Assembly (NCBI GenBank): GCA_024645065.1 | Contig: JAHEGP010000182.1 | Coordinates: 1 to 6,478 of the forward strand | DNA: 6,478 nt | Direction: 5' to 3' | Origin: Cellvibrionales bacterium | GTDB lineage: Bacteria > Pseudomonadota > Gammaproteobacteria > Pseudomonadales > JAHEGP01 | In this document: one piece after another, positions 1 to 3,908 of the stretch | How positions within the stretch are numbered: the first letter of the stretch is position 1 | Layout of the letters: every line of letters starts with the position of its first letter | Notes under the pieces: model-generated | Database searches by the model: none | What the model was told of the DNA's origin: nothing | Seen by the model: the letters and a program-made list of their open reading frames with translations, nothing else | Made by a program: the position numbers and the translations under genes

Positions 1-80
1 CCGACATGGAAACCCACCGAGACGGCAGCCTTCATCTGGCCGCACCTGCCACAGGCCGACAGGTGCAAGACGCTTTTTAG
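1..80 (+). CDS. possible 3' end of a gene cut by the window edge (unresolved)
   Basis: Reading from base 3, an open frame runs to a TAG at 78-80 and gives a protein-like tail of about 25 residues that includes DGSLHLAAPATGRQVQDAF. No family can be named from so short a tail. Two other readings compete. Plus frame 1 is open until a TAA at 115-117 and has somewhat higher third-position GC. A minus-strand frame starts with ATG at 86-84 and stays open to the window edge, beginning MRLKSVLHLSACGRCG. I prefer the frame ending at 80 only because its residue composition looks more natural. Existence, strand and frame are all uncertain. Confidence 0.22.
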   Translation, partial: DMETHRDGSLHLAAPATGRQVQDAF

Positions 81-147
81 ACGCATACACCACCGCCCGG
101 AAACAATCCGTTATTAAACACCACTGTTGACGATGCTAAGCAAGTCC

Positions 148-167
148 GGGGGCGCTTGCAATCCCCC
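148..167. repeat. short GC hairpin (GGGGG/CCCCC)
   Basis: GGGGG at 148-152 can pair with CCCCC at 163-167 across a 10-base loop that contains the self-complementary TTGCAA. No T-tract follows it. It could be structural noise in a GC-rich region or a remnant of a terminator for whatever gene ends at the left edge. Confidence 0.3.
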
Positions 168-193
168 AATGCCCGATACTTGTCCTAGATCAA

Positions 194-237
194 GTCCGGA
201 TCGCCGGGGTTTACCTCCGGCTGGCCGGGGATCGGAC
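194..237. repeat. imperfect 12-bp stem-loop
   Basis: The left arm GTCCGgATCgCCGG (194-207) pairs with the right arm CCGGgGATCGGAC (225-237). It gives 12 base pairs, one bulged G and one G/G mismatch, with a 17-base loop. There is no T-run afterwards. A second 7-bp inverted repeat, CCTGGTT (237-243) with AACCAGG (284-290), begins where this stem ends. The pair could be a structured transcript or a degraded palindromic repeat; neither is recognised as a known RNA family. Confidence 0.4.
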
Positions 238-613
238 CTGGTTAATCATTGAGCCACAGTTGCGAGCCCGGCAGGAAGGGTCAAACCAGGTATTGTAACT
301 CTCTGTTTTGCAGTTCTATTTTACTTTGAACCTCAATTTTGCGTCGCTACATACCAGCGACACCGAACGCATTGACCTTCACCTTGCGGCTCTGCTCCGC
401 CAGCGCCGCCCCGTCCACCGCGGTTGGCAACCGGAACACTGTCGAACTGCTTCATAGACTTCCGCTACTCAGTTCGGGCCTGGGTGACAGCGGCCTCGCC
501 CGGCACCGTGGCGAACGGGCGGTCATTATCGCGCAAAAATTCTGTTCGATGGCACCGTTTTTGCCAAATGCACCATACTGTACTGAGCAAACACCACGCC
601 TCGGAGGAGACCG

Positions 614-1072
614 ATGGGAAAAGAAAGTTCAACTGACAAAAACCCGTTCAACCCGCCGAAGTGGGCCTTGAAAACCATGTCCCGCACCCATGTATTCCTA
701 AACCGCATTACACGGGGCAAGATGTTCAACACCTTGTCGGGAGACGAGGTGTGTTTCGTAACGATGACGGGTGCCAGGTCAGGTAAAACCATCACGATGC
801 CGTTGATGTTTGTCCCCTATCAGGAGGGGGTGCTACTGGTGGCGTCGTTGGGCGGAGCACCGAAAAATCCTGCCTGGTATTACAACATTGCCAAAAACCC
901 GGACATCAGGGTGAGGCACCGAGGCAAGGAAATGGCGTTACGGGCTCGCCTGGCCATGGCTGATGAAAAACCGAAGCTGTGGCCCATTTGCGACAGCCAC
1001 TATGCAGCCTATGCTGACTATCGAGCTCGCACCGACCGGGAAATACCAATCTTTGTCTGCCAACCTGAGTAA
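614..1072 (+). CDS. DUF385 / deazaflavin-dependent nitroreductase-family protein
   Basis: This 152-aa protein belongs to the split beta-barrel nitroreductase family PF04075 (DUF385), whose characterised members, such as mycobacterial Ddn, use cofactor F420H2 to reduce substrates. The family signatures are visible: TGARSGKTITMP at residues 52-63, GGAPKNPAWYYNI at 80-92 (the most conserved block), and a C-terminal YADYRARTDREIPIFV at 133-148, which matches the usual RT.R.IPV ending. Length is normal for the family. The start at 614 is chosen because GGAGGAG lies at 603-609, 4 bases before the ATG. The first 25 or so residues are polar and precede the barrel; there is no clear signal peptide. 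The gene stands alone on its strand, and its TAA lies 11 bases before a GC-rich hairpin. The cofactor (F420, flavin or haem-like) and substrate are not readable from sequence. F420 use is uncertain if the host is a gammaproteobacterium. Confidence 0.88.
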   Translation: MGKESSTDKNPFNPPKWALKTMSRTHVFLNRITRGKMFNTLSGDEVCFVTMTGARSGKTITMPLMFVPYQEGVLLVASLGGAPKNPAWYYNIAKNPDIRVRHRGKEMALRARLAMADEKPKLWPICDSHYAAYADYRARTDREIPIFVCQPE

Positions 1073-1083
1073 ACTAACTTACG

Positions 1084-1128
1084 GGGGTCGGCATACGTCC
1101 AGTTACGGTTACATTGCTGCCAGACCCC
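1084..1128. repeat. bulged GC-rich palindrome between convergent genes
   Basis: GGGGTCGGCA (1084-1093) pairs with TGCCaGACCCC (1118-1128), forming ten base pairs with one bulged A (1122) and a 24-base loop. It lies 11 bases after the stop of the DUF385 gene and about 77 bases beyond the stop of the convergent CMD gene. It could end transcription from either side, but neither strand has a T-run directly after the stem, so a classic intrinsic terminator is not supported. The bulged GGGGTC...GACCCC form also resembles dispersed extragenic palindromes (REP-like elements). That resemblance is from memory and only one copy is seen here. Confidence 0.5.
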
Positions 1129-1205
1129 GGAAAAACGCCTTGCCCTGCTTCAGCTTACTGCCCTGAACCAGAATTTTCGCATTTCCGCACAAGAAGGATG
1201 CTCCA

Positions 1206-1856
1206 TCAACTCGATTGCCACAGATCCCGCTGTTTGGTCTGCCGGCGGCTCGGCCGCGGCATTTTGTTAGGGCCTGCAATGGGGCGCCCCACCGTGAGCA
1301 ATTCACACAACGCCCCACTCATATTGCCCAGCGAAGCGTCCGGCTGCACACCGAGTGCATCAGGGATCCTGGCAAAAAAGCAGCGGGCGGCGGCCACTGC
1401 GACGATATCAAACACCTGGGCATCGCTGAATCCTGCCACCCGGAGTGCATCGATATCGGCTTGCGTTACCGAGCCACTGTCTTCGGCGACCCGGGCAGCC
1501 ACATCCATCATCCGCTTTTCGGCCACGGTCAGCGGACTCCCCTCTTCACCCCGGACGATGGCCAGCATCTCCCGTTCCGTATAGAAATAGCGCATCAGCT
1601 TCCCGGCATGGGCCAGCGCGCAATAGGAACTGCGAATGGCCAGCGCGGCGGCCAGGGTGACCAGCCCGAAAGTCTTTGCATCCATCTCACTGCGCAGTTC
1701 CTGCTGCAGGCTTGCCCAGGCCTGCATCACCTTTGGTCGGTAACAAAATACCCTGGCGTAATTCGGCAGGTAATCCTGACTACCCTGTTGGCGACGATAC
1801 AGATCCAGCACCTCACCACTGGCCTGTTCGGGTGAGATCGTCGTGATATAACTCAT
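1206..1856 (-). CDS. carboxymuconolactone decarboxylase / AhpD-like family protein
   Basis: This 216-aa protein has the all-helical CMD/AhpD fold, seen in alkylhydroperoxidase AhpD and 'peroxidase-related' enzymes. The core reads AIRSSYCALAHAG at residues 73-85, which aligns with the AhpD CxxCxxxH motif; here C79 and H83 remain but the first cysteine position is S76. A second conserved half follows, with ADIDALRVAGFSDAQVFDIV at 133-152 and a DALGVQPD block at 166-173. The last 25 residues are basic and look like a lineage-specific tail. I start at 1856 rather than at upstream ATGs because GAGGA (1868-1864) lies 7 bases before it and because longer forms would run deep into the upstream gene. 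The stop of the cysteine-synthase fusion (1869-1867) overlaps this ribosome site, so co-transcription and coupled translation are likely. Function may be peroxide or disulfide chemistry without a classical CxxC; the substrate is unknown. Confidence 0.87.
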   Translation of the reverse strand: MSYITTISPEQASGEVLDLYRRQQGSQDYLPNYARVFCYRPKVMQAWASLQQELRSEMDAKTFGLVTLAAALAIRSSYCALAHAGKLMRYFYTEREMLAIVRGEEGSPLTVAEKRMMDVAARVAEDSGSVTQADIDALRVAGFSDAQVFDIVAVAAARCFFARIPDALGVQPDASLGNMSGALCELLTVGRPIAGPNKMPRPSRRQTKQRDLWQSS

Positions 1857-1869
1857 GCCCTTGTCCTCA
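1857..1869 (-). promoter_or_regulatory. stop codon overlapping the ribosome binding site of the next gene
   Basis: Read on the minus strand, the TGA ending the fusion gene (1869-1867) shares bases with GAGGA (1868-1864), which sits 7 bases before the ATG at 1856. This is the usual geometry of translational coupling and fixes the start of the CMD gene. Confidence 0.75.
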
Positions 1870-3354
1870 TGCTGTTTTACGGGGATGTAACCAGCCTGGC
1901 AGCAGGGCCGACGTATTGATGTCGGCACCGGGGTCGAACTGGATACCCATCTCGTTAAAGCGGCGCTGCAGGCTGCCATCCCGGTAAGCCTCGAACAATT
2001 CACTGCAACCACCAATGTGCATACCACCGACAAACAATTGCGGAATGGTTGCCGCTCCCAGGCGATGCCGCAGCACCTCGCGGACACGGACGCCGCGGTC
2101 GTCCTCCTGGAAGTCGACCGAATCGAGGTTCACGCTGTGAAACTCCACGCCCAGTTGCTTGAAAAACTTGCGCACCGACCAGCAGAACTCGCACCACTCC
2201 AGGGCGAACATCACCACCGGCTCGTTGCCGATGGTTTCAGTCACGAATTGGCTGGCACCGAAGTCCGGGCTGAAGCTTACCTCGGGTTTTTCAGGCAAAG
2301 GCATATTGGTCTGCCCAAACTGGTAACCCGGTGTGGATTGCGATAGCGCCACTTCCCCGGCACTCATGTCCTCGCCAATATCTTCAAACAGTGGCGTCGA
2401 CATGTAGCGTTCACCGGTGTCCGGTAACATGCAGACGATATTGGTGCCCACAGGGGAACGCCGCGCAATTTGCAGGGCGCCGGCCAGGGTTGCCCCGCTG
2501 GAAATACCCGCGAATATCCCTTCCCTGGACGCCAACTCCCGGGCAAGGCGCAGCGCTTCATCGCCGGGCACGCCCACCACCTCGTCCACCAGGCCCGCGA
2601 CCACGGCGTCCTCGGTGAGACGGGAAATGAAATCCGGGCTCCAGCCCTGCATCAGGTGAGGGCGAAAATGGGGATGGCTTGCCGCGGGCGTGCCGTCCGG
2701 TTTGCGCTGCTGCGGTACACCGCTGGCCAGGACCGGAGAGTTGTCCGGCTCGACAGCCACCACCTGAATACCGGCAGCCGCCGCCTTGAGGCCGCGGGCG
2801 ACGCCTTTAAGAGTGCCCCCGGTGCCAAAGCCCGAAACCCAGTAATGCAACGGTTCATGGGCAAAGTCAGCGAGTATCTCCTGCGCCGTGGTCTCGGTAT
2901 GCACCCGCGCATTCTCCTCGTTCTCGAACTGGCGGCACAGGTAATAGCCGTGGGTGTCTGCCAGTTCCAGCGCCTTGTTGAGCATGCCGGTGCCTTTTTC
3001 AGCGGCCGGGGTGAGAACCACCCTGGCACCGAGAAAGCGCAACAACTTGCGCCGTTCAACACTGAAGTTTTCCGCCATGGTGACCACCAGTGGGTAGCCC
3101 TTTTGAGCGCATACCATGGCAAGCCCGATGCCCGTGTTGCCACTGGTGGCCTCGATAACGGTCTGCCCCGGGCTGAGTTCGCCGCTGCGCTCCGCCGCCT
3201 CGATGACGGCTCGCGCCATGCGGTCCTTGACCGATCCCATGGGGTTGAAAGATTCGATCTTGACGTAGACGTTTACCCCGGGCGGTGCAAGCTTCTGCAG
3301 TTTGACCAGGGGTGTGTTGCCGATGGTATCGAGAATATTTTCATAACGTGCCAT
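1867..3354 (-). CDS. cysteine synthase-like PLP enzyme fused to a C-terminal glutaredoxin
   Basis: This 495-aa protein has two domains. Residues 1-320 are a fold-type II PLP enzyme of the cysteine synthase/cystathionine beta-synthase family. Visible marks are TIGNTPLVKL (10-19), the Schiff-base lysine K43 in NPMGSVKDR, the substrate loop TSGNTG (70-75), the phosphate-binding GFGTGGTLKG (175-184), GISSGA (283-288) and PDTGERYMST (311-320). Residues of about 375-465 are a dithiol glutaredoxin: WCEFC with C388 and C391, the cis-proline motif TIPQLFVGG (436-444, P438), and GGC (448-450) in the glutathione-binding position. A linker of about 50 residues joins them; there is no CBS domain. Ordinary CysK is about 310-325 aa, so the extra length is the fusion. 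The expected reaction is beta-replacement of an activated serine by sulfide or another thiol, in the cytoplasm; the glutaredoxin may deliver or reduce the sulfur donor (inference). GAGGA (3366-3362) lies 7 bases before the ATG. The substrate (O-acetylserine, O-phosphoserine, homocysteine or other) cannot be told. Confidence 0.93.
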   Translation of the reverse strand: MARYENILDTIGNTPLVKLQKLAPPGVNVYVKIESFNPMGSVKDRMARAVIEAAERSGELSPGQTVIEATSGNTGIGLAMVCAQKGYPLVVTMAENFSVERRKLLRFLGARVVLTPAAEKGTGMLNKALELADTHGYYLCRQFENEENARVHTETTAQEILADFAHEPLHYWVSGFGTGGTLKGVARGLKAAAAGIQVVAVEPDNSPVLASGVPQQRKPDGTPAASHPHFRPHLMQGWSPDFISRLTEDAVVAGLVDEVVGVPGDEALRLARELASREGIFAGISSGATLAGALQIARRSPVGTNIVCMLPDTGERYMSTPLFEDIGEDMSAGEVALSQSTPGYQFGQTNMPLPEKPEVSFSPDFGASQFVTETIGNEPVVMFALEWCEFCWSVRKFFKQLGVEFHSVNLDSVDFQEDDRGVRVREVLRHRLGAATIPQLFVGGMHIGGCSELFEAYRDGSLQRRFNEMGIQFDPGADINTSALLPGWLHPRKTA

Positions 3355-3453
3355 GTCGTGTTCCTCTTGACGTATTCAGATGACCGGCTGCCATCTATTC
3401 GTTTGTCTTACCCGCTCGATACTGTGCCATCGGCGCGGTTACGAGCGTGCAAG

Positions 3454-3678
3454 TCACTCTGGTTTGTTCCCATCAATGCCTGTTTCAGGCGAAATGACCG
3501 ACTGACACGAGGTCAGCATTGTTTCGATCTGTTCTCCGAAGATTTCCGCCGGGGGCATCGGCATAGCCGGCACTGCGCCGGTGAAATCCGCGAACTCGTA
3601 GACTGCCAGCAGCACTCGCACCCGTTTGGCCAGGGCGCTGCTCGCGATAACCGTGAGCATTCTCTGGTAATCGATCAT
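3454..3678 (-). CDS. small protein of unknown function, first gene of the cluster
   Basis: This 74-aa protein begins MIDYQRMLTV. I recognise no family. I choose the ATG at 3678 because AGGAGG (3693-3688) sits 9 bases upstream, an almost ideal ribosome site. The ATG 7 codons further upstream (3699) would place that site inside the gene. The N-terminal half is basic and helix-like (ASSALAKRVRVLLAVYEFAD). The rest is acidic and proline-rich (AVPAMPMPPAEIFGEQIE), with a single cysteine near residue 57. There is no signal peptide or convincing membrane segment. It is followed after 98 bases by the cysteine-synthase fusion on the same strand and faces the regulator gene head to head. It could be a regulatory or partner peptide. 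The strong ribosome site and position argue that it is real; the lack of a known family keeps confidence moderate. Confidence 0.62.
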   Translation of the reverse strand: MIDYQRMLTVIASSALAKRVRVLLAVYEFADFTGAVPAMPMPPAEIFGEQIETMLTSCQSVISPETGIDGNKPE

Positions 3679-3908
3679 GCAAAGGTCCCTCCTCTTCACT
3701 TACCCGGCGGCGACCGCTTGGGCCCCCGCGCTACAGTGTTGATACTGCGCCCGCTCCGGGGTAACCGGCGTAGATAAAACCGTGGTTTTTTCAGTTCAGG
3801 CGTGTTTTTTTTGCCGATCAGGCGCTCGCTGCAAATGGGGGAAAGGGTTCGATATATATTGTCAGTGCCTCTATAATTGACCGAGGGGCACGGATCGGTG
3901 AATCAAGT
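3679..3908. promoter_or_regulatory. divergent intergenic region with repeated T-tracts and palindromes
   Basis: These 230 bases separate the minus-strand cluster from the regulator gene and must hold the promoters of both. CGTGGTTTTTT (3781-3791) and CGTGTTTTTTTT (3801-3812) form a direct repeat exactly 20 bases apart, about two helical turns. A 14-base near-palindrome, AAAACCGTGGTTTT (3776-3789), overlaps the first copy. A second imperfect palindrome, CAGTGTTGATACTG (3734-3747), is nearer the small gene. On the minus strand, CTGAAC, 17 bases and TATCTA make only a weak promoter candidate, so the start of the cluster transcript is not fixed. These motifs could be operator sites or bent DNA. 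Confidence 0.5.
3849..3877 (+). promoter_or_regulatory. sigma70-type promoter of the regulator gene
   Basis: A perfect -10 box TATAAT lies at 3872-3877. Seventeen bases upstream is TCGATA (3849-3854), which matches four of six bases of TTGACA. Transcription would begin near 3884 and leave a leader of about 25 bases before the ATG at 3909. The spacer is AT-rich (ATATATT). Confidence 0.6.

Larger units (their letters stand above)
81..613. other. long intergenic stretch with several inverted repeats, no convincing gene
   Basis: This stretch of about 530 bases precedes the DUF385 gene. The first half holds short inverted repeats at 148-167, 194-237 and 237-290, and the 9-bp direct repeat CAAGTCCGG at 141-149 and 191-199. 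None of the hairpins is followed by a T-run, so none is a classic Rho-independent terminator. The second half (about 300-600) has only short frames, none with both a good start and a recognisable protein. A strong Shine-Dalgarno (GGAGGAG, 603-609) marks the right end. No tRNA, CRISPR or insertion-sequence ends were recognised. No confident promoter for the downstream gene could be picked: TTGACC at 372-377 and GTGACA at 484-489 resemble -35 boxes but lack a matching -10. Confidence 0.5.

Noticed and set aside
333..455. 40-codon minus-strand frame (start 455) with a glycine-rich product and GGAAG upstream
   Set aside because: Short and low-complexity, with no context. A coding-like stretch just upstream of it (minus strand, about 542-465) also lacks a start. 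Not enough to call a gene or pseudogene.
339..671. 110-codon plus-strand frame upstream of the DUF385 gene
   Set aside because: It overlaps the DUF385 start in another frame, has no ribosome site and no recognisable sequence.
1215..1835. 206-codon plus-strand frame
   Set aside because: Antisense to the CMD gene, with no ribosome site and no family features.
1857..2087. N-terminal extension of the CMD gene to an ATG at 2087 (293 aa)
   Set aside because: It would overlap over 200 bases of the glutaredoxin domain in another frame, its residues look unnatural, and the ATG at 1856 has a well-placed GAGGA site and matches the family's usual start.
3679..3699. Upstream start (3699) for the small 74-aa gene
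   Set aside because: The AGGAGG site at 3693-3688 would fall inside the coding sequence, and nothing suitable lies upstream of 3699.
2470..3777. 435-codon open frame on the plus strand
   Set aside because: It lies antisense to the PLP-glutaredoxin gene and the small gene, whose motifs are unmistakable or supported by a ribosome site. Its product has no recognisable domain; it is a GC-rich shadow.
3776..3792. AAAAC/GTTTT hairpin followed by Ts as a terminator
   Set aside because: The stem is short and AT-rich, and no gene on the plus strand ends nearby. A regulatory or curved-DNA role fits better.
3859..3864. TTGTCA as a -35 box for the regulator
   Set aside because: It lies only 7 bases from the TATAAT box, and no -10 exists 16-18 bases downstream of it.
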